In this document: positions 30,252 through 39,427 of the stretch, piece after piece
Numbering within the stretch: the first letter of the stretch is position 1
Layout: each line of letters starts with the position of its first letter
IMG/VR virus record: IMGVR_UViG_3300042375_000563
Span: 1-42,902 of that record
Length of the DNA stretch: 42,902 nucleotides
Source of the DNA: a virus
Direction: 5' to 3' (one strand)
Made by a program: the position numbers and the translations under genes
Notes under the pieces: model-generated
Database searches by the model: none
What the model saw: only the letters and a program-made list of their open reading frames with translations
Told to the model about the DNA's origin: nothing

Positions 30252-31278
30252 CCTGCCAGCCAAGCCGATGGATCGGTTCAAGCAGGAGCTCGCCATGCGC
30301 GAAAGCCACCTGCGCAGCCTGCTTCCGCAGGCGATGACCGTCGATAAGTTTCAGGGCGTCGTCGTTGCTGCTGTGGCCGACAACATGGACCTGCTGGAGT
30401 GCGACCGCGGCTCGCTGCTGAAGGCGTGCCTGAGCGCCGCTGAGCTTGGCCTGAGCCTCAATAAGAGCATGGGTGAGGCGGACATCTTGAAGGTGTGGGA
30501 CGGGCGTCTGAAGAAGAACGTGGCGCAGTTTCGCCCGCGCTACAAGGGTCTGATGAAGCTGGCCATGCAGTCGGGCGAAGTGCTGAAGATTGAGAGCCGG
30601 CTGGTTCACGCGAACGATGTGTTCGAGGTTGTAGAAGGTCTGGACTCCAGCATCGTCCACAAGCACGGCCTGTCCAATCGTGGCGAGATGATCGGCGCCT
30701 ACTGCGTGTGGAAGCTGAAGAACGGCGAGACCCAGTTCGAGGTGATGAACAAGGAGCAGATCCTTTCCATCCGCGAACGCTCATCGGCCAAGACAAAGGA
30801 CGGCACAGTCGTCGGGCCGTGGAAGACGGACGAAGCCGAGATGTGGCGCAAGACCGTGGTTCGTCGGGCCAGCAAGTACATGCCGCTCTCGACCGAAGCG
30901 CAGCGCGCCGTGGCCGTGGACAATCAGGCGGAAGGCGTGATCGAAGGCGATGACTACGCGGGCGGCGGAGTTGACATCACTGACTTCGACGATGTGCCAG
31001 CTGCTGAAGAGCAGGTGCAGAGCCTGAAAGAGAAGCTGGCTGCCCAGACAACGGCACCACCGCGCCAGAAGAAGGCGCTCCACATCGACGTTCTAGAGCC
31101 TCAGGAAGAAGGCGACATGGTCGATTGGGATGAATGGTGCGAGGCCGCATACGACATCGTTGCGAAGCTGACACCGGAAGAGCGCGGCGAGTGGCAGGAA
31201 CTGCACAACGGCTATCTCGACGAAGCCGAACTGATGGCACCGCGCGGCGCCTTGAAGCTGCGCAAACTGTTTAACTGA
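30238..31278 (+). CDS. recT: RecT-family single-strand annealing protein
   Basis: 346 residues. The RecT pattern is clear: LRSLLPQAMTVDKFQGVVVA, CDRGSLLKACLSAAELGLSL, AQFRPRYKGLMKLAMQSGEV and ENGETQF-type strand, then WKTDEAEMWRKTVVRRASKYMPLS. The C-terminal part (about 245-346) is acidic and less conserved. RecT coats the single strands left by the exonuclease and anneals them, giving phage recombination and repair or circularisation of ends. It stands in the usual set with YqaJ before it and an SSB after it. GAGGAAC lies ahead of the ATG. Confidence 0.92.
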   Translation: METSNLPAKPMDRFKQELAMRESHLRSLLPQAMTVDKFQGVVVAAVADNMDLLECDRGSLLKACLSAAELGLSLNKSMGEADILKVWDGRLKKNVAQFRPRYKGLMKLAMQSGEVLKIESRLVHANDVFEVVEGLDSSIVHKHGLSNRGEMIGAYCVWKLKNGETQFEVMNKEQILSIRERSSAKTKDGTVVGPWKTDEAEMWRKTVVRRASKYMPLSTEAQRAVAVDNQAEGVIEGDDYAGGGVDITDFDDVPAAEEQVQSLKEKLAAQTTAPPRQKKALHIDVLEPQEEGDMVDWDEWCEAAYDIVAKLTPEERGEWQELHNGYLDEAELMAPRGALKLRKLFN

Positions 31279-31289
31279 GGAGAGAAGAC

Positions 31290-31580
31290 ATGGGTAAGAA
31301 ATACGATCTGGTCGTTAAGGTTGGCGAATATACGGACGGACAGGGCCAGACCAAAGGCCGCTTCAAGAACGTCGGTGTCGTGATGGATAACGGGAAGGGC
31401 CCATTCATCCTGCTTGAGCGCACGTTTAATCCCGCTGGCGTCGGCGGCAACGAGAGCCGGGAGAGCATCATCATCTCGATGTATGAGCCGAAGGAGGGCG
31501 GTGCGCAGGCATCGACGCCGCGCCAATCTTCGGGTCAGAATCCCCGACCGCGCGACCTCGACGACGACGTTCCGTTCTGA
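31290..31580 (+). CDS. ssb: Single-stranded DNA-binding protein with the DDDVPF tail
   Basis: 96 residues. The N-terminal 65 residues are strand-rich (KKYDLVVKVGEYTDGQGQTK, RFKNVGVVMDNGKGPFILLE, SIIISMYEP) and would make a small OB-type fold. A disordered Pro/Gln/Ser-rich linker leads to a C-terminal DLDDDVPF, nearly the same as the acidic tip by which bacterial SSB recruits partners. It is shorter than E. coli SSB, but it stands just after recT, the usual place for a phage SSB. GAGGAGAG is the ribosome site. It is the last gene of the rightward half. Confidence 0.75.
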   Translation: MGKKYDLVVKVGEYTDGQGQTKGRFKNVGVVMDNGKGPFILLERTFNPAGVGGNESRESIIISMYEPKEGGAQASTPRQSSGQNPRPRDLDDDVPF

Positions 31581-31588
31581 GTGATGAA

Positions 31589-31614
31589 GCAGGCGACCTT
31601 ATCGGGTCGCCTGC
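31589..31614. terminator. Bidirectional hairpin between converging genes
   Basis: GCAGGCGACC (31589-31598) pairs fully with GGTCGCCTGC (31605-31614) around TTATCG, nine bases after the ssb stop. On the minus strand the TAA stop of the 2159-residue gene is in the loop, and the stem codes its last residues. No T-run is present on either side, so termination strength is uncertain. Confidence 0.6.
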
Positions 31615-34600
31615 TCCACCTGATTATAGATGCGGTTGAAGCGCACGAACTCACCGTCAATGCGCTCCCGAAGAACCTCAAGGCGCTCCGCTTTCGCGCC
31701 TTCATCCATGTCCAAGCCCTGAATGCGCTTGCGTTCTTTGTTCAGCGCAAGAACCGCAGAGCGGGCGCTGGTCAAAGCGGTTTGAATGCGAGGGCTGGTT
31801 TCTACCGGGAACTTCTCCCTAAGCGCCAGCCTCTCAGTCCCCGTCAAATCTTTCATCTGCTGGTTCACGACGCGCGCCTGCTCTTCGCGCTCGTAATACT
31901 CCCCAACATTCCTGCCTTTGCTCGGTTGACCAGCAAGACGGCGAACCACGGGGGCTGATCCAAGTTCACCCTCGGTCCCTGTTCGATAGAGAGACTTGGC
32001 GAGATTGCTGACACCGCCAAAAGAGAACTCTAGGAGGTATTCAAAACTCTCAGGGGGAGTGTTGAGGTTACCCTTCACCTTGCCCTCTCCGCCGCTGATG
32101 TCGTTCAGCAACTGGGCCAGTTCCTTGTAACCTTCCCATGTGTTGAAACGAGCCACGGAGGCGTAGGACTGCCCCTTGTCGAACGGCTCATTGTAGATCG
32201 GCTTGCCCATAAAGTTCTCGTTGAGCATGAGTTCAACGAACGGCTTGAGCATGGTCGGCGTTGCGGCCCGGGCAACGGAACTTGGAATATTGCCGGCGCC
32301 AAATTGCATTGGGGAGAAGTTGCCAAGCGCAGCGGTCACAATGTCGATACCGGCGGCACCAAGATCGTCACCACGGCGGGCGGCGTCCATCGTGCGGGTT
32401 GCTAGATACGGGAAGAAGCCGAAGCCATAGGGCATAGGGATCTTCACGTAAGTCTTGCCGTCAACCGGGTTCATGATGATAAGGTTGCGCTCTTTCTCGT
32501 AGTCCGGGATCTTGTCCCAGAAGAGCTTGCCATCATCGTCTTCGTCAGACATGGAGGCATTAGCAGCCGCGAGCGTGGCAGCCGTGGCTATCATGCCGAG
32601 TAGCGCAGCCTGCGTCGAGGACAGCTTGCCGGTCTTGAACGGGTTGTTCGACAGAGCGCGGGCCGTGCGGACGCTGCCCTGAATGCCGGCATTGAAGAAC
32701 GCGTAGAGCGCGTTCAGCATAGCACCAGCTTCGCCGCGCCGGTTGAAGTCCACGGTCGCCTCACGCGAGATCATGGCCGCCTGCTCGCGGGTCATGTCGA
32801 CATCAATCGCGGCGCGATAAGCGGCGAAGCGGATACCGTTCTCGAAGATGGCGTTGGTGCTTTCCAGAGCCCCGACCATAGCGCGGAAGCCCTTGCTTGT
32901 AGGCGACCATACGGCGTCAATGGCCTGCTTGGCGGTGCGGGCATCTTTCAGGTCTTGCAAGCTGTCGTTGACCGTCTTCAGGTCTTTCTGGATTTGAGCG
33001 GCAGCCTCCTGCGGCGTCTCGCGCTGCGCCCATGACACCGATCCGCCGTCCAGCTTGAACTGTTCGTACTGTTTGCGCAGTGCAGGATCTCCTCCCTCAC
33101 GGCCATACTCGAACGCGGCAATAGTGCGGAACGCTTTCTTGTCCCTAACGTTCTTGCCGAAAGCCTTGGCCAAACCGGGCGCGTCAGCCGCAAGGTTCAT
33201 CGCCGCAGACTGCAGATCGCGGAAGATGTTTGGCACAAAGAAGTCAGGGTTCGCCGTTGTGAACGAGCGCGACAGCAGGCGCGTTGCCTTGTTTGAAAGC
33301 TGCAAGAGCACCCCCATCTGGGGCGCATTCAGGTTCTTCGCGGCCTTCGCCAGCAGCGGATCGTTGATGCGCAGGTAGAACGTCTCTCCGCCGCGCTTCA
33401 CGATCATGAAGTTGTCATCCTTGGGGGACGGACGTTGAATGTTTCCATTCCGGTCGCGCGGCGGGTTCTTATAGCTAAACACTTTCCACGAATCGGATGG
33501 GTTATCGATAAAGAAATTCATCAACTTTTGGCCGACGCGATTACGCTCTCCACGGACAACAGAGGTGCCAACGTCGGAGATGAAGGTGCCGAGCGGGGAG
33601 AACGGCAGACCGCTACGCCCGCGCGCTTCGTACCACTCTCGGGTGCTGACGCCGAAGCCAGTGCCGCCATAGCCCATCGAGTCCTCGAAGTTCTCGGCAG
33701 GCTGAGTCAGGTCCTCGTCGACGACGGATCCCTTCATCGGGACGTAGTCAGGTTCCTCTTCAAGCAGCTTTTCACCGGCAGCGCGCGACACGAGGCCGGC
33801 CTTGATGTTGTTTTCCATCCGCTCTTTGTTGGCGCGGTTGAATAGCTCACCAATGCGCTCAAGGGCGGGAGAGTAATCTTGGCCAGCAAAACCATTAAGG
33901 ATGTCGTTTGCCTGCTCCGTTGTGATACCAGAGCCCGCCGTAGGGATCTTGCCTTCTTCGTATGCCTGCTCAATGGCGGCATCAATCTCGTCCTCGGTCG
34001 CCTCGGTCGCCTCCATCTTAGTGCGGATTTCATTCTCCACTTTGGCTTGCAGGCGCGCGTTACGCGCAGGCGCAGCACGGGCATAGAGGTAGCCGTCAAC
34101 CGTAGCTAGATTAAGCCCAGCCTCCTTCATGATCTTCTGAATGGGCAGGAAGTAATCCCGGTCGAACTTCTGCATGAGCTCGCCGGCACGGCTATCGAAC
34201 TTACGGGCAGCCTCGTAAAAGCCCTCAACGCCCGCGCGCAACTGGCCAAGGCTCTGCACAACGCGCAGGCGCTCGAAGCGATCAACCAGCTTGCGGGCAA
34301 AGCCTTGCGGGCGCGTCTCTTTAGGCAACGTGATGCGAGGTTGCGGCGCTGATGGCGGCTGCTGCGGCGGTGAGGGGGTCGCCCCTGACGGCGGAGGAGG
34401 GGCGCGTCCACGCGTTTGCGCGCCACGAGCAAACAAAGTCCCCTGCGCCGGCCCCTGTTTGCCGGAAGGAGGCCCACCCATGATCGCCCTGTAGTCGGCC
34501 TCAGTGGCTTCAAACAGCGGGTTAACGATCTCGATAAGGCGACTGAAAGCAGACGTGTCACCATCAGGGATGCCAAGCAAAGCCTTGAACATCATAACAA

Positions 34601-37600
34601 ACCGCTGGAACAGGTTCTGTCCCGGCCCGACATCGATGCCACGCAGGTACTCCTGCGCATTATCGTTGGTCATACCCCATGTCAGAAACTCGTCGGGGTC
34701 CACGAGCGCGTTGGTGCGCCGTTCACGTATAGACTGCTCGAACTCAGTGAGTTTAGCTCCGGACTTCACACGCTGATTAAAGTGCCTAACGAAAGCGCCA
34801 TACAGATCGTTCAAGTCGCTGACGAACTTTTTCATCTTCGGGGTGACGTTGCGCCCCCTCTTGGCCGCAAGAACGAACGCAGCCGATACAGCGTGCAGCG
34901 CCTCGTGGAGAACGATTTCCGAAGTGTTGCCCGCGCTGTTTTCGCCCGTCGTGGGAGACCGCAGGTATACTTCAATCGTATTGCCATCAAGGTCAGTGAC
35001 GACCGCCCCATACGAACTGCCATAGGCGACTCTCGTCGGAGCGGGGTCCCCCTGTTGAACAATGTTCAGTTTGACCTTGAGCCCAGCGCGCTTAACCTCG
35101 TCCAGAAGCGCAGAGATGCGCCCCGCCAAGTACATGTCGTACTGGCTGAACTTGTTATCGAAGTTGGCAAAAATCTCTTCGAGCAGATCTGGAAGTGTGC
35201 CGTTCCGATATTTGTCGATGTCCATACGAACACCGCCCACGAGCCCGCCGGGTTCCACGCTGGACAGTAAATCTCCCTGATCGCGGCTGGCGTCAAACAT
35301 GCCGCCTTCCTGCTGATCGAAGGATTCCTGATTGCCACGCCGCATCTGCGACTGCTGCAAGCGCGCCTGCATTTCGGCACGCTGGCGTTCGGTCATGCCG
35401 CTCTGCGTGGGCTGAGTAGCCTCTAGTCCAAGAGAGCCTTCTTGGGTCCCCGGAGCAGTGCCCGCAGGTTGTTCGCGGTCCGCTTGGCCTTGGCGCGCGT
35501 CTCCGGGTGCAGCCGCTTGTCCACGGACGCCCGGTTCAGCAAAGCTATCTTCGATATTGGTGACAGGGCCATCAGGGAACTCCTCTTGTCCAGCGTCATA
35601 TTCCGAATAATCACGCGCTTCGGCCATGACTTCTTCAAACTGCGCGTTTACATAATCGACAATGCCCTGCGCCGGGTCGCCGTCATAGCCAATCTGCTCG
35701 GCAATGGCGCGCATGTCGCCGTCGGTCAATTCAACGCCAAGGTTGTTTGCCTCAATGGACACGGACTGCATCGTTGCTTCGAGCCCGTCATCCTCCTGAG
35801 TTTCCTGCTCATAAGCAGCCCCAGTGGTCGGATCGTACAGCGGCGCATTTCTGTTAATCAGATCAGCAAGAGCTTCAGGGTCAAGTCGTCCGTATGAATC
35901 GACTGAATCGCCGAACGCGCCCCAGTCAGAGCCTTGGATTGACGCAGCCAAATCCGCAAAGTCTTTAAGCTTTTCGTCGATCTGGCGGCGGTTCTGAGTA
36001 ACCTTTCCATCTGGGCCACGCGTCAGTTTCTCTTTGCCAAACATGCGACGAAGATCTGCGCGGCTATTCAGCCAATCGGGATCGACACCGTAATTGACGG
36101 CGCTCTCAAAACTGTAGCGGTCTTGGCCCTTCTTAAAGGTCTTCGCGATCTGGGCGATGCGCGCCTGCATCGTGGTCGCAGCCTTAGGAGGACGCGGCGC
36201 TCGGGTGCGAAGTGGCTTGGCGGGCGCGGGCGCGGGCGCGGCAACGACGGCGCCCTCTGGCGTAGGCGCTTCTCGGACTATGGCGACTGGGATTTTTTTA
36301 TAACCGAGCCTAGCTAGGGCATCCATACGGTGGCGCCCCTCCTGTCCGTCATTCCCCGACAGGTCAATCCAAGGGATTTCTTGCAAGCCGTTTTCAGCAA
36401 TGTCCCGCACAAGTTTATCTGTAATACCGGGGCGTTGGGCTTCGGGACTCGGCCTGCCCGTCGCTTGGTGATATTCTTCGGGCGTCATGTAGGCGATGCG
36501 CCGGCCTCTAGCTTCGTGACGCGCAATGCTTTCTGATGCCCCGGGTATCTTCACGGGTGCAGCCACAGGCTCCACGTCGGGCGCGGACGCAGGCGCAGCA
36601 TCAGGCGTGGACGCGGCGGTTGTCGCCCCCTGCCTACGAGCAAACTCGGCCTCAATTTCAGGGCCAAAGTTCGCCCCATACTGTTGAAACTCAAGATCTT
36701 CAGGCGTGTTGCCACGGCCTTCGCCGGCAACGTAGCGATCAACGTAAGTCTCTGGCGTCAACCCAGCGGTCGTTGCCTCCCCCGAAGGCGGTGGCGTAGC
36801 GGTCGTCGTTTCCCCCGAAGGCGGTGGCGTAGCTGCCCCCTGTGATGCCTCCCATTCGTCGCGAGGAACAGACCGAAGGCTGCCATCTGGGCTTTCAATG
36901 ATTACCTGATCATCTTCGATGATAACAGTATCTTCAGTATCCGCGCCGGCAGGGATGTCGGTCTCAGGAGGAACGCCGAAAGGCGTGGCCGGGACGACGG
37001 GCTCAGGCTCAGGCTCCACAGTCGGAGGCGGCGGTGGCGGTGGTGGCGGTGGCTCTGTTCCCGGCGCAGCTTCCGGCCCGCGCAGCCCGCTAATAGCGCC
37101 TGCTCCGCCACCCATCGTACCGCCAAGGATCAGACCAGCAGCCGCGCGACCACCCAGACCTTCCGTCAATGCAACGTTCGGGTCAATAGCCTGCGCGCCG
37201 ATGTTCTCGGCAATGCCCTGACCAGTTTCCTGAACGATCTCGGTGCCGCCTTCACGCACGAGACCCTCGCCTGCACCCCTGACAAGACCGCGGCGCACAC
37301 CACCGGTCAACAGCGCGGCTTCAATTCCAAGCGGGCCTGTAACGGCGGCAATCGGGGCGGCAATCGCAGCGGCACGGCGGGCGGCGGAAATAGCGGCAGT
37401 GTTGCGCGCCTCTTCCGGTGTCGCCCCTTCCGCGAGGGCAGCCTGATATGCACCCGAGCGCGCCAATACTTCCTGCGGCATCTGGCTTACGCGGTCATAC
37501 GTGGACTGCGCAGCATCGCCGGAAACGATAGCCGATTCGCCAGCGGCAGCACCCGCCAGAGCGCCGCGCTTTACTGCCTGCTGACCAATCAGGCGCCCAG

Positions 37601-38078
37601 CCAGAGCGCGACCGGCGAGGCCAGCGCCACCTGTGCCGATCATGGCCGGGAGGGTCTGAGCGACGCCAGCGGCCAGCGACAGGGGATCTGTCAGTAGCTC
37701 TTTGGCCTGCTGCCCAAAGCCGGAGAGAATGCCTTCCTCTTCAGCCTTCGCCACGCGCTCTGCCTGCTGGCGTTGGCGTTCGCGGAATGCCGCAGTCTGG
37801 AGCTCCTCGCCAAACTCTTCGACCGACTTACCAGCGCGAGTGGAAACGTTGTCCATGTCGCCGGTCGCGAGGCCGAAAAGCTGGCCGGGAAGCGAGACAA
37901 TCTGGCCGGCGCCGCGGACGAGAGCACCGCCTACGTCACGGATGACGGAGGTTTCCGCCTTTGGAATGCTCGCGGCATTTGCCTGCACGTATGCGATGGC
38001 ATCCTGTTGGGTCGCCCCTTCAGGTGCCTCCACCTCATACATCGTTCCATCTGGGGATCTAACGCGGAACCTAGCCAT
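31599..38078 (-). CDS. Giant polyvalent virion (ejection-type) protein with metallopeptidase motif and LPD38-like region
   Basis: 2159 residues. After a short N-terminal domain come Ala/Gly-rich, membrane-prone helices (about 130-335) and a Pro-rich linker (343-360). Residues 550-605 look ParB-like (DIAENGLQEIPWI, EGRHRMDALARLGYKKIPVAI). At 1054-1066 EIVLHEALHAVSA carries HEALH, a zinc-metallopeptidase HExxH motif, with DPDEFLTWGMTN (about 1127-1138) a possible third ligand. From about 1250 to the end lies a long helical region; TTANPDFFVPNIFRDLQSAA (1608-1627) recalls the LPD38 domain of phage polyvalent proteins. Such proteins are carried in the head and injected with the DNA. Murein or host-protein cleavage by the peptidase is inference. 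Confidence 0.78.
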   Translation of the reverse strand: MARFRVRSPDGTMYEVEAPEGATQQDAIAYVQANAASIPKAETSVIRDVGGALVRGAGQIVSLPGQLFGLATGDMDNVSTRAGKSVEEFGEELQTAAFRERQRQQAERVAKAEEEGILSGFGQQAKELLTDPLSLAAGVAQTLPAMIGTGGAGLAGRALAGRLIGQQAVKRGALAGAAAGESAIVSGDAAQSTYDRVSQMPQEVLARSGAYQAALAEGATPEEARNTAAISAARRAAAIAAPIAAVTGPLGIEAALLTGGVRRGLVRGAGEGLVREGGTEIVQETGQGIAENIGAQAIDPNVALTEGLGGRAAAGLILGGTMGGGAGAISGLRGPEAAPGTEPPPPPPPPPPTVEPEPEPVVPATPFGVPPETDIPAGADTEDTVIIEDDQVIIESPDGSLRSVPRDEWEASQGAATPPPSGETTTATPPPSGEATTAGLTPETYVDRYVAGEGRGNTPEDLEFQQYGANFGPEIEAEFARRQGATTAASTPDAAPASAPDVEPVAAPVKIPGASESIARHEARGRRIAYMTPEEYHQATGRPSPEAQRPGITDKLVRDIAENGLQEIPWIDLSGNDGQEGRHRMDALARLGYKKIPVAIVREAPTPEGAVVAAPAPAPAKPLRTRAPRPPKAATTMQARIAQIAKTFKKGQDRYSFESAVNYGVDPDWLNSRADLRRMFGKEKLTRGPDGKVTQNRRQIDEKLKDFADLAASIQGSDWGAFGDSVDSYGRLDPEALADLINRNAPLYDPTTGAAYEQETQEDDGLEATMQSVSIEANNLGVELTDGDMRAIAEQIGYDGDPAQGIVDYVNAQFEEVMAEARDYSEYDAGQEEFPDGPVTNIEDSFAEPGVRGQAAAPGDARQGQADREQPAGTAPGTQEGSLGLEATQPTQSGMTERQRAEMQARLQQSQMRRGNQESFDQQEGGMFDASRDQGDLLSSVEPGGLVGGVRMDIDKYRNGTLPDLLEEIFANFDNKFSQYDMYLAGRISALLDEVKRAGLKVKLNIVQQGDPAPTRVAYGSSYGAVVTDLDGNTIEVYLRSPTTGENSAGNTSEIVLHEALHAVSAAFVLAAKRGRNVTPKMKKFVSDLNDLYGAFVRHFNQRVKSGAKLTEFEQSIRERRTNALVDPDEFLTWGMTNDNAQEYLRGIDVGPGQNLFQRFVMMFKALLGIPDGDTSAFSRLIEIVNPLFEATEADYRAIMGGPPSGKQGPAQGTLFARGAQTRGRAPPPPSGATPSPPQQPPSAPQPRITLPKETRPQGFARKLVDRFERLRVVQSLGQLRAGVEGFYEAARKFDSRAGELMQKFDRDYFLPIQKIMKEAGLNLATVDGYLYARAAPARNARLQAKVENEIRTKMEATEATEDEIDAAIEQAYEEGKIPTAGSGITTEQANDILNGFAGQDYSPALERIGELFNRANKERMENNIKAGLVSRAAGEKLLEEEPDYVPMKGSVVDEDLTQPAENFEDSMGYGGTGFGVSTREWYEARGRSGLPFSPLGTFISDVGTSVVRGERNRVGQKLMNFFIDNPSDSWKVFSYKNPPRDRNGNIQRPSPKDDNFMIVKRGGETFYLRINDPLLAKAAKNLNAPQMGVLLQLSNKATRLLSRSFTTANPDFFVPNIFRDLQSAAMNLAADAPGLAKAFGKNVRDKKAFRTIAAFEYGREGGDPALRKQYEQFKLDGGSVSWAQRETPQEAAAQIQKDLKTVNDSLQDLKDARTAKQAIDAVWSPTSKGFRAMVGALESTNAIFENGIRFAAYRAAIDVDMTREQAAMISREATVDFNRRGEAGAMLNALYAFFNAGIQGSVRTARALSNNPFKTGKLSSTQAALLGMIATAATLAAANASMSDEDDDGKLFWDKIPDYEKERNLIIMNPVDGKTYVKIPMPYGFGFFPYLATRTMDAARRGDDLGAAGIDIVTAALGNFSPMQFGAGNIPSSVARAATPTMLKPFVELMLNENFMGKPIYNEPFDKGQSYASVARFNTWEGYKELAQLLNDISGGEGKVKGNLNTPPESFEYLLEFSFGGVSNLAKSLYRTGTEGELGSAPVVRRLAGQPSKGRNVGEYYEREEQARVVNQQMKDLTGTERLALREKFPVETSPRIQTALTSARSAVLALNKERKRIQGLDMDEGAKAERLEVLRERIDGEFVRFNRIYNQVEQATR

Positions 38079-38092
38079 GCTCAGACCCTATA

Positions 38093-39427
38093 TTAAAATT
38101 TCGTGGCCGACCACCCTTTGCCGCTTGGAGCAGCCGGCTTCGCAGCGGCGCGCTTACCAAGCGCCTCGCCTTGAAACGGATATGGCGTCGATCCATAGCG
38201 TTTAAACAATGCCGACGATGCCTGTACTGCGCGAGCGCGGGAGGCGTTCCGCTTGCTAGCAATTTCAGAGGAAATATTTTCCTTCTTGCCACCCTCACTC
38301 TTTAGAGCGTCAATATATTCAGCGTCAGCCGCGGCGTAATCTTCAACAAGTTTTTCTAAGTTGGTTTCATAAGCGCGCTTTTCAACGTCAACTTCCGGTT
38401 TGTCACGCCTGTTTGCTTCTTCTATTCTGGCAGCATTCAAAGCCCTCTCCATCGCCAACTGCTCAGGCGCAGATTTAGCTTTGAATTCAGCAAGTTCAGC
38501 ATTCGCAAGCGCATTCTTAACCGTGGCATCCGCAGTTGCTGCATCCACGCCGCTTTTTAGCAGATTATTGCGCATAGTTATTGCCCGCTGCTGCATGGCG
38601 CTTTGCGTATCAATTAAGTTTGAGGCGCCTTCCCGAGCTTTCTCGGTGAGTTCATACCGCTTCAGCGCCGTTTCGTCACGCGCTTCGCCCAGCGCCTCAA
38701 CACCCGCAATGTTCTCACGGCGTGACCGTTCATAGTTCTGAAATCCGGCCCGCAACCCACGCGACAGAACCGCGCCGAAATTCTCACCCCGACGACCCTC
38801 CTCTGTCGCTGCGGCGCCGCCAGCCAGCAGAGCCTCCCACGGCGAGCGCGCCTTGGATTCCTGCAGCAATTCTTCGCGGCGTCCGAGACGCTCTTCTCTT
38901 TTCGCCAACGCGGCCAGCATTTCCTCAGGGGCTGCTGCGCCCTCTTCGGCTAGTGCGCGCTGCTCTAACTCCCGGACAACATCTTTTTGCGTATCGAATC
39001 TTACCTTATCAGCCATAGATACCGGCTGCTTATTTGCGGCGGCACCAGACATGGCGGTCTGCATTTCGACGAGTTGCGCCTTCGCGGCCTCCAGCATCGG
39101 GCGGAATCTTGACGGACGTGGCGTTGCCGCCGCAGGCTGCGGCTCAGCTTCTTGCGCTGGCATCGCTTCAGCCTGAGGCTGAGCAGGCGCAACGGGCTTC
39201 GGAGCGACCAACGGTTCCGGCTGCATCTGAGCAGGTGTGGCAGCCGTCAGGACACGCGGCTGCGGCATCAGAGCGCTGGCAATCGCTCCCTGAGGGGCTT
39301 CACCTGCAGCCGGCGCCCCGGCAATTATCTGACTTATGAGCGCCTCACGGGTCAGGCCATTCGCCCGGCCAGACTGAATCAATTTCTCAGCGGCGGCTCG
39401 GGCCATTTCGTAAGTCATTGCAGCCAT
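38093..39427 (-). CDS. Coiled-coil protein, probable internal/ejection protein
   Basis: 444 residues. An N-terminal helical part (TYEMARAAAEKLIQSGRAN) and an Ala/Pro/Gln-rich linker (about 50-105) precede a long charged coiled coil (about 120-400) with RELEQRALAEEGAAAPEEML and KREERLGRREELLQESKA. The segment RGENFGAVLSRGLRAGFQNY is Gly-rich. The C-terminus is basic (GKRAAAKPAAPSGKGWSATKF). Placed between a giant polyvalent protein and a gp7-like protein, and helical like P22 gp16 and gp20, it is best read as an internal virion protein. Start and stop are coupled to the neighbour (TGATG). Confidence 0.58.
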   Translation of the reverse strand: MAAMTYEMARAAAEKLIQSGRANGLTREALISQIIAGAPAAGEAPQGAIASALMPQPRVLTAATPAQMQPEPLVAPKPVAPAQPQAEAMPAQEAEPQPAAATPRPSRFRPMLEAAKAQLVEMQTAMSGAAANKQPVSMADKVRFDTQKDVVRELEQRALAEEGAAAPEEMLAALAKREERLGRREELLQESKARSPWEALLAGGAAATEEGRRGENFGAVLSRGLRAGFQNYERSRRENIAGVEALGEARDETALKRYELTEKAREGASNLIDTQSAMQQRAITMRNNLLKSGVDAATADATVKNALANAELAEFKAKSAPEQLAMERALNAARIEEANRRDKPEVDVEKRAYETNLEKLVEDYAAADAEYIDALKSEGGKKENISSEIASKRNASRARAVQASSALFKRYGSTPYPFQGEALGKRAAAKPAAPSGKGWSATKF

